DNA of 5,071 bases from NCBI GenBank assembly GCA_937926845.1, contig CALBBS010000054.1, positions 1 through 5,071 of the forward strand, in the 5' to 3' direction. Source of the stretch: an uncultured Atopobium sp. GTDB lineage: Bacteria > Actinomycetota > Coriobacteriia > Coriobacteriales > Atopobiaceae. Made by a program: the position numbers and the translations under genes. The notes beneath the pieces were generated by a model, which had not been told where the DNA came from, ran no database searches, and was given only the letters and a program-made list of their open reading frames with translations. Below are positions 1-5,071 of this stretch, piece after piece. Each line of letters begins with the position of its first letter. Within the stretch, counting starts at the first letter, position 1.

Positions 1-658
1 CTGCAAGGAGCCTCATCCAGACTCGTTTGCGCTGGTTATGGGAGACGCTTTGGCCATCACGCCGCAGAAGCTTGCTGAGGCTTATAGCACGCTTCCTGCC
101 ATAGCTCAGGGCGCAGCTCCATGTGCTCCGATGCCAACTAAGTTTGTATCCAATCTGCCGTATCAGGTGGCAGCTACGCTGATCCTTAAGTTCTTCCAGG
201 AGCTTCCTTCGCTTGAGCAAGCAGTAGTCATGGTGCAGGCTGAGGTAGCCGACAGAATTGCTGCCAAGCCTTCTACCAAGGCATATGGCGCTTACACCGC
301 AAAGCTGTCTTTATTTGCCCAGGTTACTGGTAGGTTTGAGGTGGGTCCTGGCAACTTTATGCCTCCACCACGCGTCAACTCTGCCGTGGTTCGCCTTGAT
401 CGCACCCAGGCGAGAAACCCGCTGACCTCCAAACTTCTTTCTGAAGAAGAACTCTCACATACCATGAGCGTCATTGACGCCGCCTTTGCACAGCGTAGAA
501 AGACCATTCGTAATTCAATGAGCGCTTCTGGTTTTGATAAAGACAAGCTAGACCAGGCGTTTCTCGCCACAGGAATTGCGCCTACCGTGCGCGCAGAAGT
601 TTTGACCAGCCAAGATTTTATTTGTCTTGCGGCTGCTTTGGAGCCTTTGAGTGAGTAA
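1..658 (+). CDS. rsmA: 16S rRNA (adenine1518-N6/adenine1519-N6)-dimethyltransferase RsmA (KsgA), 5'-truncated
   Basis: RsmA uses S-adenosylmethionine to dimethylate two adjacent adenines in the 3'-terminal hairpin of 16S rRNA, a late step of 30S assembly in the cytoplasm. The frame is open from base 2, so the Met codon at 38 is internal. The missing part, about 80-100 residues by family length, includes the SAM-binding GxGxG loop. Counting from that Met, GDAL (2-5) matches the family's SAM-pocket strand. NLPY (39-42; bases 152-163) is the catalytic motif IV that stacks the target adenine. Further family blocks are VQAEVADRI (66-74), FMPPPRVNSAV (107-117) and AFAQRRKTIRNSM (149-161), followed by the small helical C-terminal domain with RAEVLTSQDF (185-194). 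The last 8 bp overlap the next gene, which suggests coupled translation. Loss of RsmA is classically linked to kasugamycin resistance. Nothing looks degraded; the only defect is the window edge. Confidence 0.96.
   Translation, partial: CKEPHPDSFALVMGDALAITPQKLAEAYSTLPAIAQGAAPCAPMPTKFVSNLPYQVAATLILKFFQELPSLEQAVVMVQAEVADRIAAKPSTKAYGAYTAKLSLFAQVTGRFEVGPGNFMPPPRVNSAVVRLDRTQARNPLTSKLLSEEELSHTMSVIDAAFAQRRKTIRNSMSASGFDKDKLDQAFLATGIAPTVRAEVLTSQDFICLAAALEPLSE
640..643 (+). promoter_or_regulatory. Ribosome binding site for the TatD-family gene, inside the end of rsmA
   Basis: GGAG lies 7 bases before GTG at 651. It supports the GTG as the true start even though it lies within the last codons of rsmA. 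No in-frame ATG near the conserved core has a comparable site upstream. Confidence 0.55.
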
Positions 659-1670
659 GAAAAAGCATCATTTGCCAGCAGAAGAAGTGGAAGCACTTTC
701 TTTTTCTGACGGTCAACTGTTCCACGATGTATACGGTACACCTCGTCCAGCGCCGCGTGTTTTGGCGCCTGTTGCTGATACCCATGGTCACCTGGGTAGT
801 CTTCATGAGCACAGTGCAGCAGACTCTCTTGCACGTGCGGCCGCAGCGGGCGTTCGCATGCTTATTGTTCCCGTAGACATTGCTACGGAGTTTCCTCGTA
901 AGTGGGAAGATACCAGCACTTTTATCACATGGTTTGAGGACACCCTTAGGCAGGCACGCCACGCTTTTACAAAGCTGGCTGAAGCAGATCTCTGTGTACC
1001 CTGCGATTTACCTGCAGAGTATTTGTTTGAGCACACGTATTTTGTGGTTGGTGCGCATCCCTATAGTGCACCAGACTATAACCAAGAGGCTGAAAAGCGC
1101 TTGTTTGAGTTACTTGAGCACCCTCTTTGCGTTGGTGTGGGAGAGATTGGCCTTGATTTTGGACCGTACTGTGAGGTCCCAGAAGAGGTCCAGTGTCAAG
1201 CATTTGAACGCCAGCTCTCCATTGCACACGAGCTCAATCAACGCGTTGAGCTTCACTTACGTGATGGTGCTGATAACACGCACGCTCATGATTTGGCGTT
1301 TGAAATTTTGAACCGTATGGGTGTGCCTAAGGCGGGCTGTGACCTGCATTGCTACACCGATGGTCCTGAGGTCATGAAGCCTTTTGCAGACCTTGGTTGC
1401 TTTGTAGCCTTTGGTGGTGCAGCAACGTTTAAGCGCTCTGATGATATTCGAGCTGCAATGATTTCATGCCCAGAAACTCAACTGCTCTCAGAGACTGACT
1501 TCCCCTACATGGCACCAGAGCCTTTACGTGGAGGGGAGTGCACGCCAGCGATGGTGGTGCATACCGTTGAGCGCTTGGCGGAGCTTCGTTGGCAGCGACT
1601 TGATATCCCCAAAGAGAAGACGTATACCATACTGTGGGAAAACGCCCAGCGCTTTGTAGGACTTGCATAG
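651..1670 (+). CDS. TatD-family metal-dependent hydrolase (DNase-like), enlarged
   Basis: This is a 339-residue protein of the TatD amidohydrolase-like TIM-barrel family, whose studied members are Mg-dependent DNases with exonuclease or AP-endonuclease activity. The metal ligands all appear present: H45 and H47 (DTHGHL), E165 (GVGEIGLDF), H202 (ELHLRD), H233 (DLHCYT) and D283 (ETDFPY). Other family blocks are GAHP (134-137), FGGAATFK (254-261) and the C-terminal APEPLRGGE (288-296). The usual family length is about 255-270 residues. The surplus lies in roughly 40 residues before the first histidine pair, starting lysine- and histidine-rich, and in about 30 extra residues between the HxH pair and GAHP (about 80-130). 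The GTG start is chosen from the GGAG at 640-643 and the 8-bp overlap with rsmA. Linkage of tatD and rsmA is common in bacteria, though the order varies. Family assignment is firm; the substrate is not known, and the extra segments may mean it differs from the textbook DNases. Confidence 0.9.
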   Translation: MSKKKHHLPAEEVEALSFSDGQLFHDVYGTPRPAPRVLAPVADTHGHLGSLHEHSAADSLARAAAAGVRMLIVPVDIATEFPRKWEDTSTFITWFEDTLRQARHAFTKLAEADLCVPCDLPAEYLFEHTYFVVGAHPYSAPDYNQEAEKRLFELLEHPLCVGVGEIGLDFGPYCEVPEEVQCQAFERQLSIAHELNQRVELHLRDGADNTHAHDLAFEILNRMGVPKAGCDLHCYTDGPEVMKPFADLGCFVAFGGAATFKRSDDIRAAMISCPETQLLSETDFPYMAPEPLRGGECTPAMVVHTVERLAELRWQRLDIPKEKTYTILWENAQRFVGLA

Positions 1671-1676
1671 CACAGC

Positions 1677-1685
1677 AGGAGGTGA
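1677..1685 (+). promoter_or_regulatory. Perfect Shine-Dalgarno for the response regulator
   Basis: AGGAGGTGA, fully complementary to the 16S rRNA 3' end, sits 6 bases before ATG 1692 in the 21-bp gap after the TatD-family stop codon. It fixes the start. I see no convincing promoter in this gap, so the regulator is probably read through from upstream or from a promoter inside the preceding gene. Confidence 0.85.
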
Positions 1686-1691
1686 GCACAT

Positions 1692-2363
1692 ATGACAAAA
1701 ATCCTGGTAGTAGAGGATGACCATTCGATTCAGCAAGAGTTGGTGCTCCTGCTACAGAGAAACGGCTTTGAAGCCCAGGCTCTCACGTCTTTTGAGTCTG
1801 TACCTCAACAGATTATTGCTGCGCATCCAGACCTGGTTCTGTTGGACCTTAACCTTCCTGGCATTGACGGACAACAAATCTGTCGAGAAGTGCGACAGCT
1901 CTCAAACGTTCCCATCATTGTAGTTACCAGCAGAAATACTGACCTTGATGAGCTTATGGTGCTCTCGTTAGGAGCGGACGATTTTATCGCCAAGCCCTAT
2001 AACACTCAGATTTTGCTTATGCACATAACCTCGGTTTTGAGGCGTGCAAATAGCGATGTCACAACAGGAACAAAGCTTTCACATGCAGGTGTGACACTTG
2101 ATTCTTCTTCCTGCAAAGTTTCTGCAAATCAAAAGAGCGTTGAGCTAACTAAGAACGAGCTCAGGATACTTTCACTTTTGATGCAAAATGCAGGAACGGT
2201 TGTTTCTCGCCAGCGTATTCAAGAGGAGCTGTGGCAGTCGGACGAGTTTGTTGATGACAATACGTTGACGGTCAACATTAGCCACCTCAGAAATACTCTT
2301 GCAAGCATTGGCGTTGAGGACTTTGTCATGACACGCCGCGGACTTGGCTACGTTATTGAGTAG
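1692..2363 (+). CDS. OmpR/PhoB-family response regulator, BceR-like
   Basis: A 223-residue two-component DNA-binding regulator of normal length. The receiver domain (about 1-120) shows the acidic pair D9/D10, the phospho-acceptor D52 in LVLLDLNLPG, the switch residue T79 in VVTS and K101 in AKPY. After a linker, the winged-helix effector domain (about 130-223) carries LTKNELRILSLLM (152-164), the recognition-helix region DDNTLTVNISHLRNTL (188-203) and the wing TRRGLGYVIE (214-223). The DDNTLTVNIS and TRRGLGY wording is typical of regulators paired with short intramembrane-sensing kinases that control peptide-resistance ABC transporters (BceR type). It is separated by only 6 bp from its kinase. 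Inferred role: once phosphorylated it activates the ABC transporter gene at 4575 through the 11-bp-periodic direct repeat at 4481-4498. OmpR-family membership and pairing are firm; the target is inference. Confidence 0.93.
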   Translation: MTKILVVEDDHSIQQELVLLLQRNGFEAQALTSFESVPQQIIAAHPDLVLLDLNLPGIDGQQICREVRQLSNVPIIVVTSRNTDLDELMVLSLGADDFIAKPYNTQILLMHITSVLRRANSDVTTGTKLSHAGVTLDSSSCKVSANQKSVELTKNELRILSLLMQNAGTVVSRQRIQEELWQSDEFVDDNTLTVNISHLRNTLASIGVEDFVMTRRGLGYVIE

Positions 2364-2369
2364 GCTGTC

Positions 2370-3410
2370 ATGACGCTTTTTAAGTATCTAAAAAATCGAA
2401 CTATCTTCTTTCTTGCGCTTATAGCTAGCAGCACGTTAATCGGCTTTATGCTCAAAGGTGTTGGACTTAACGCGTTTGCTATTGCCTACTGTATTTTGGT
2501 TTTATGGGTGGTGGGAGCAGCCGCACTTCTTGCTGATTATTTTCATCGTCGTTGGTTCTACCAGCAGCTTGCTGAGAATTTAGCAGCAACGGATAAAGAA
2601 AGCTATCTGGTTCCTACCATGCTGGACACGCCTTCAACGCTGGAGGAGCAGCTTTTTAAGGACGCGCTTTCTAGCATGTCCAAGTCTATGATGGACCAGC
2701 TTGCCGATGAGCATATGCGATCAAAGGAATATCGCGAGTACATTGAGATGTGGGTGCATGAGATTAAGACTCCCATTGCTGCGGCTCATTTGGTTGCTCA
2801 AAATAACCCATCATTGCCCATGGATGACGTACAAACACAGCTCACTAAGATTGAATCGCTGGTAGAACAAGCTCTCTTTTATGCGCGCAGCGCATCCGTG
2901 GATCGAGATTTTTCTATTCGAGACGTCAATTTGCAGTCCATCGTAAAAGATGCACTTAAAAACAACGCACGCGTCTTCATTGACGCTGGCGTTTCTCCCC
3001 ATTTTGATGACTTGGCCCACGTGGTCAAGGCTGACCCAAAGTGGCTTGAGTTTATTTTGCGACAGCTCCTAATTAACGCTGCAAAGTATTCAAATCCAGA
3101 GCTTTCACCTGGCGAGAAGAATGTTTGGATTTCTGCCTCTGTCTCAGAGCCACGTGAGGGAACTACTTCAACCACTCTCTTCATTAAAGATAATGGCATT
3201 GGTATTCCTGAAGAGGATCTTGCCCGTATTTTTGATAAGGGATTCACCGGTCAAAATGGACGCAAGTACGCCAAATCTACCGGTATGGGTCTCTATCTCT
3301 GCTATGAGCTCTGTAAGAAAATGGGCCTTAAGCTGGCTGTCAGTAGTACAATTGGCAAAGGTTCAACCTTTTCTATTACGTTTAACCAGTCTTTTACGGA
3401 TTTAAAATGA
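2370..3410 (+). CDS. Intramembrane-sensing sensor histidine kinase, BceS-like
   Basis: A 346-residue membrane kinase. Two hydrophobic helices (about 11-29 and 34-56) are joined by only a few residues, so there is no extracellular sensor domain. This is the hallmark of intramembrane-sensing kinases, which in Bce systems get their signal from the partner ABC permease. The cytoplasmic part follows the standard order: an H-box EMWVHEIKTPI (126-136) with phospho-acceptor H130 and E131, an N-box RQLLINAAKYS (231-241, N236), a G1 box DNGIGIP (274-280), an F-box region FDKGF (288-292), a G2 box TGMGLYL (304-310) and a terminal KGSTFSITF. The WVHEIKTPI wording is characteristic of BceS/VraG-associated kinases. 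Start ATG 2370 lies 6 bp after the regulator's stop. The site before it (GAGTAGG, 2358-2364) is weak, so translational coupling is likely. All catalytic residues are intact. Confidence 0.93.
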   Translation: MTLFKYLKNRTIFFLALIASSTLIGFMLKGVGLNAFAIAYCILVLWVVGAAALLADYFHRRWFYQQLAENLAATDKESYLVPTMLDTPSTLEEQLFKDALSSMSKSMMDQLADEHMRSKEYREYIEMWVHEIKTPIAAAHLVAQNNPSLPMDDVQTQLTKIESLVEQALFYARSASVDRDFSIRDVNLQSIVKDALKNNARVFIDAGVSPHFDDLAHVVKADPKWLEFILRQLLINAAKYSNPELSPGEKNVWISASVSEPREGTTSTTLFIKDNGIGIPEEDLARIFDKGFTGQNGRKYAKSTGMGLYLCYELCKKMGLKLAVSSTIGKGSTFSITFNQSFTDLK

Positions 3411-3418
3411 AACTAATT

Positions 3419-3440
3419 AGCTTCTCCTAAATTAGAAGTT
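3419..3440. terminator. Possible weak hairpin between convergent genes
   Basis: The kinase and GNAT genes converge with only 16 bp between their stop codons. AGCTTCT (3419-3425) can pair with AGAAGTT (3434-3440) across an 8-base loop, with one G-T pair. An alternative 6-bp stem is CTAATT (3413-3418) with AATTAG (3430-3435). The structure overlaps the last codons of the GNAT gene. No real U-run follows on the plus strand. On the minus strand a loosely T-rich stretch follows. It may act as a modest terminator for the minus-strand gene, but this is weak evidence. Confidence 0.25.
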
Positions 3441-4422
3441 CCCACAATTCATCTGTTTGAGGATCGCTTCCTACTGGGAAGGTATGCTGACTAAAACGCT
3501 TAAATCCCCAACGTGAATAAAATGTCTTAGCAGGCTCATTGTGTTCCCAGACACCCAGCCATACGCGTTTTTTGCCCTTATCTTTTGCTAGATCAAGGGC
3601 AAATTCCATAAGCTTTGATCCAAGGTGTAAGCCTTTAAATCGAGGAAGAATATACAGACGTTCAATTTCAAGTGAGTCATCGCGCTGACCCTCGGTTTGC
3701 TCATAACGCGTATTGAGCTTCAGGTAACCAGCTACCTGGTCTTCAACTTCAACAAAATAGAAATATGAGTGTTTAGCAGCAAGCTCACGGGCAAGCTTTT
3801 CTGTGTTGTAGAGCGAGTCAATGCAACTTGCCAAATCATCTGCTGTATTTGAGTCAATAAAAGTGTCTATAAAAGTCTCCACGCTAAGCTTTTGCAGCGA
3901 GCGCAAATCGGTTGCTTCAAGAGGTCGAATAGACACAGTAGCATCATCAATACTGACCGCATTTCTCGTCTGACGATATGCATCAAGATCAAAGGAGAGC
4001 ACATGGTGGAGGACGCCAAAGTGATCAAGTACCTTGGCAGATACCTGTGTAAATCCAGCGCGCTCGTAGAAGGGCTGAGCTTTGAGTTGCGACTCAACTA
4101 GCACCTTGGAGGCACTGCTTTCTTGTGCCAGATAATCAAGGGTATCGTGCAGCAGCTTTGAGCCAATGCCTGCACCTTTGTTATTGACGCATACACGTCC
4201 CAGAAGAGGGGAGTTATATGACTGTCCTGCATCAATGATGCGTAAATATGCAGCCACCGAGTCAGTATCCTGATAAAAGACATGGGTAGAAACTTGATCA
4301 ACGTTATCAAGATCGTTGTACATAATCTGCTGGTCAACAATAAACGTTTCTGCTCTTAGATAAAGAATTTGATATAACTCTTTAGCGGTAAGCTGCCCAA
4401 ATCTTTTAATTACCAACTTCAT
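3427..4422 (-). CDS. Tandem GNAT acetyltransferase fusion: ElaA-like N-half plus PaiA-like C-half
   Basis: A 331-residue cytoplasmic protein made of two different acetyl-CoA-dependent N-acetyltransferase (GNAT) domains, about twice the size of one. Residues 1-150 resemble ElaA: ELYQILYLRAETFIVDQQ (15-32), MYNDLDNVD (34-42), AAYLRI (57-62), GRVCVNNKGAGIGSKLL (75-91, the acetyl-CoA loop) and FYERAGF (118-124). Residues 163-331 resemble PaiA, a polyamine acetyltransferase: ETFIDTF (182-188), FYFVEV (221-226), AGYLKLN (231-237), EQTE (241-244), LEIERLYILPRFKG (251-264), VWLGVWEHNEPAKTFY (287-302) and QHTFPVGSDPQTDELW (312-327). In the second half, H266 occupies a loop position that is normally glycine (KGLHLG). 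The start is fixed by GGGAGGGG 6 bases upstream. The gene lies on the opposite strand between a sensor kinase and the ABC transporter it probably serves. Domain calls are firm; substrates are not readable from the sequence. The PaiA half suggests small polyamines, whereas ElaA-type substrates are poorly defined. Confidence 0.9.
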   Translation of the reverse strand: MKLVIKRFGQLTAKELYQILYLRAETFIVDQQIMYNDLDNVDQVSTHVFYQDTDSVAAYLRIIDAGQSYNSPLLGRVCVNNKGAGIGSKLLHDTLDYLAQESSASKVLVESQLKAQPFYERAGFTQVSAKVLDHFGVLHHVLSFDLDAYRQTRNAVSIDDATVSIRPLEATDLRSLQKLSVETFIDTFIDSNTADDLASCIDSLYNTEKLARELAAKHSYFYFVEVEDQVAGYLKLNTRYEQTEGQRDDSLEIERLYILPRFKGLHLGSKLMEFALDLAKDKGKKRVWLGVWEHNEPAKTFYSRWGFKRFSQHTFPVGSDPQTDELWELLI

Positions 4423-4428
4423 AGCATG

Positions 4429-4436
4429 CCCCTCCC
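4429..4436 (-). promoter_or_regulatory. Strong Shine-Dalgarno for the GNAT fusion
   Basis: Read on the minus strand, GGGAGGGG lies 6 bases before the ATG whose first base is 4422. It decides the start and implies efficient translation. The minus-strand promoter farther upstream is not clear: I see no good -35/-10 pair. Confidence 0.7.
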
Positions 4437-4455
4437 GTATGCTTGATAGTGATAT

Positions 4456-4469
4456 TTTGACACATCAAA
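4456..4469. repeat. Short inverted repeat TTTGA-CACA-TCAAA
   Basis: A 5-bp perfect inverted repeat around a 4-base centre in the divergent intergenic region, containing TTGACA (4457-4462). It could be a small operator, but 5-bp arms occur readily by chance in AT-rich DNA. Confidence 0.25.
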
Positions 4470-4480
4470 GTGAGAAAAGC

Positions 4481-4498
4481 GTAAGGTTTCTGTAAGGT
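4481..4498 (+). promoter_or_regulatory. Putative response-regulator operator: two GTAAGGT half-sites 11 bp apart
   Basis: GTAAGGT occurs at 4481-4487 and again, identically, at 4492-4498, separated by TTCT. Seven-base direct repeats with a 4-base spacer, one helical turn apart, are the classical arrangement bound head-to-tail by OmpR/PhoB-family dimers. One turn upstream (4470-4476) GTGAGAA matches the half-site at 4 of 7 positions and might be a degenerate third site. The only OmpR-family regulator in the window is encoded at 1692-2363, and the ABC gene starts downstream. If transcription starts near 4544, the repeat is centred about 54 bases upstream, suitable for activation. Binding is inferred. 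Confidence 0.55.
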
Positions 4499-4531
4499 CA
4501 ATCGATGGCAACGTGAACGGTAGTGAGGGAG

Positions 4532-4537
4532 TATATA
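4532..4537 (+). promoter_or_regulatory. Candidate -10 element for the ABC transporter gene
   Basis: TATATA in an otherwise mixed stretch would place a transcription start near 4544 and give a leader of about 30 bases before ATG 4575. The hexamer 17 bases upstream (CAACGT, 4509-4514) is a poor -35. That would fit a promoter needing an activator bound at the nearby direct repeat. Confidence 0.4.
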
Positions 4538-4574
4538 TCTCAAGATTTACTCGCTCCCAATGAAAGGACACAAC

Positions 4575-5071
4575 ATGGTAGCTACTCAAACAGCTCCAAC
4601 TCAGCCAACTGTTGTGGCTGGACAATCTTCAGCACTTACCCCTCACACCGTTTTGGTTTGTCAAAACCTCGAGAAGTACTATGGAACTCGTGGAAATATC
4701 ACTAAGGCACTGGACGGCATTAATCTTTCTGTAGCTCGCGGTGAGTTTATCGCTATCATGGGTCCTTCTGGTTCTGGCAAAACTACACTTTTGAACTGCA
4801 TCTCTACCATTGATCAGGCATCTGCGGGTCACATCTTTATTGATGATCAAGAGCTTTCCAGCTTGCGCGGCGCAGAGCTTTCTGCCTTTAGGCGTGACCG
4901 CTTGGGCTTTATTTTCCAGGACGCCAACTTGCTTGATAGCCTTACTGCTCGCGAGAATATCGCGCTTTCACTAACCATTGGTCATGTTAGAGCTCAGGAA
5001 GTTTTGGAGCGCGTAGAAAACGTTGCCAAGCTGCTCCAGATTACTGAGGTGCTGGACAAGTTCCCTTACGA
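4575..5071 (+). CDS. Peptide-type ABC transporter ATP-binding protein, BceA-like, 3'-truncated
   Basis: The first 165 codons of an ABC ATPase; the frame is still open at the right edge. After a variable N-terminus, the nucleotide-binding fold begins near LVCQNLEKYYG (27-37), with Walker A GPSGSGKT (63-70), LNCISTIDQASAG (73-85) and Q-loop FIFQDANLLDSLTARENIALSLT (113-135, Q115). The signature, Walker B and H-loop lie beyond the edge. The LNCISTID and Q-loop wording resembles BceA and related ATPases of the MacB/LolD superfamily, which work with a single large FtsX-like permease to free cell-wall lipid targets from antimicrobial peptides. The start is supported by AAAGGA (4563-4568), 6 bases before ATG. 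It leaves a Thr/Pro/Gln/Ala-rich tail of about 24 residues not usual in BceA. A permease gene is expected next. A LolD/MacB-type exporter with another substrate cannot be excluded. Confidence 0.9.
   Translation, partial: MVATQTAPTQPTVVAGQSSALTPHTVLVCQNLEKYYGTRGNITKALDGINLSVARGEFIAIMGPSGSGKTTLLNCISTIDQASAGHIFIDDQELSSLRGAELSAFRRDRLGFIFQDANLLDSLTARENIALSLTIGHVRAQEVLERVENVAKLLQITEVLDKFPY

Noticed and set aside
38..40. ATG at 38 as the start of the rsmA-family protein
   Set aside because: The frame is open back to base 2, and MGDAL falls within the conserved SAM-binding core. The real start with the GxGxG loop is off the left edge.
292..962. Long minus-strand open frames opposite rsmA and the TatD-family gene
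   Set aside because: They lie antisense to two genes with clear conserved motifs, have no recognisable domains and no good ribosome binding sites. They are shadows of the coding strand.
880..1311. Plus-strand open frame of 143 codons inside the TatD-family gene
   Set aside because: It is out of frame within a gene whose catalytic motifs span this region; the composition is implausible and there is no family signature.
4457..4486. TTGACA (4457-4462) as a plus-strand -35 element
   Set aside because: A consensus -35, but the hexamers 16-18 bases downstream (GCGTAA, CGTAAG, GTAAGG) do not resemble a -10 element. The spot coincides with the direct repeat, so I do not call a promoter there.
4443..4501. 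Minus-strand promoter for the GNAT gene
   Set aside because: TTGACC (minus strand of 4496-4501) is a fair -35, but the correctly spaced hexamer is TTTTCT. TATCAA (minus strand of 4443-4448) lacks a matching -35. A promoter must exist in this region but I cannot place it.
4523..4705. Plus-strand 60-codon and minus-strand 68- and 73-codon open frames around the ABC gene start
   Set aside because: They overlap the ABC ATPase frame, which has clear Walker A and Q-loop motifs, and they show no family resemblance.
1..5071. CRISPR arrays, tRNA or rRNA genes, insertion sequences, attachment sites
   Set aside because: No repeated spacers, no tRNA cloverleaf-like segment, no transposase and no long terminal repeats were seen. 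Nearly all bases are within recognised protein genes.

Overview
The window holds five protein-coding regions plus a partial sixth. They are tightly packed, with only one intergenic space over 100 bp (4423-4574). Codon use looks bacterial with GC somewhat below 50% by eye. Strong Shine-Dalgarno sequences, a GTG start and a Bce-type peptide-sensing system point to a Gram-positive bacterium. A Coriobacteriia member such as an Atopobium/Lancefieldella relative is my best guess, but that rests on general resemblance and not on a diagnostic marker.

Layout. 1-658 (+) is the C-terminal two thirds of the 16S rRNA dimethyladenosine transferase RsmA/KsgA, cut by the left edge. It overlaps by 8 bp a GTG-started, unusually long TatD-family metal-dependent hydrolase (651-1670). 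After 21 bp containing a perfect Shine-Dalgarno comes an OmpR-family response regulator (1692-2363). Six bp later comes a short two-helix, BceS-like intramembrane-sensing histidine kinase (2370-3410). Convergent to it, on the minus strand, is a fusion of two different GNAT acetyltransferases, an ElaA-like half followed by a PaiA-like half (3427-4422). After a 152-bp divergent intergenic region, the right edge carries the first 165 codons of a BceA-like ABC transporter ATPase (4575-end, +).

How the parts fit. The regulator, kinase and ABC ATPase look like the three recognisable pieces of a Bce-type antimicrobial-peptide sensing and detoxification module; the permease is expected just past the right edge. 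In this window the module is interrupted by the GNAT fusion on the opposite strand. The intergenic region upstream of the ABC gene carries a 7-bp direct repeat, GTAAGGT, with an 11-bp start-to-start period. This is the arrangement that OmpR/PhoB-type regulators bind, and it lies upstream of a TATATA -10 candidate. The inferred circuit is kinase to regulator to this operator to transporter. The GNAT gene reads away from the same region and might share the control.

Nothing here amounts to a clearly undescribed system. The most unusual items are the ElaA-PaiA fusion with an altered acetyl-CoA loop, the split Bce-like module with its putative operator, and the enlarged TatD-like protein.
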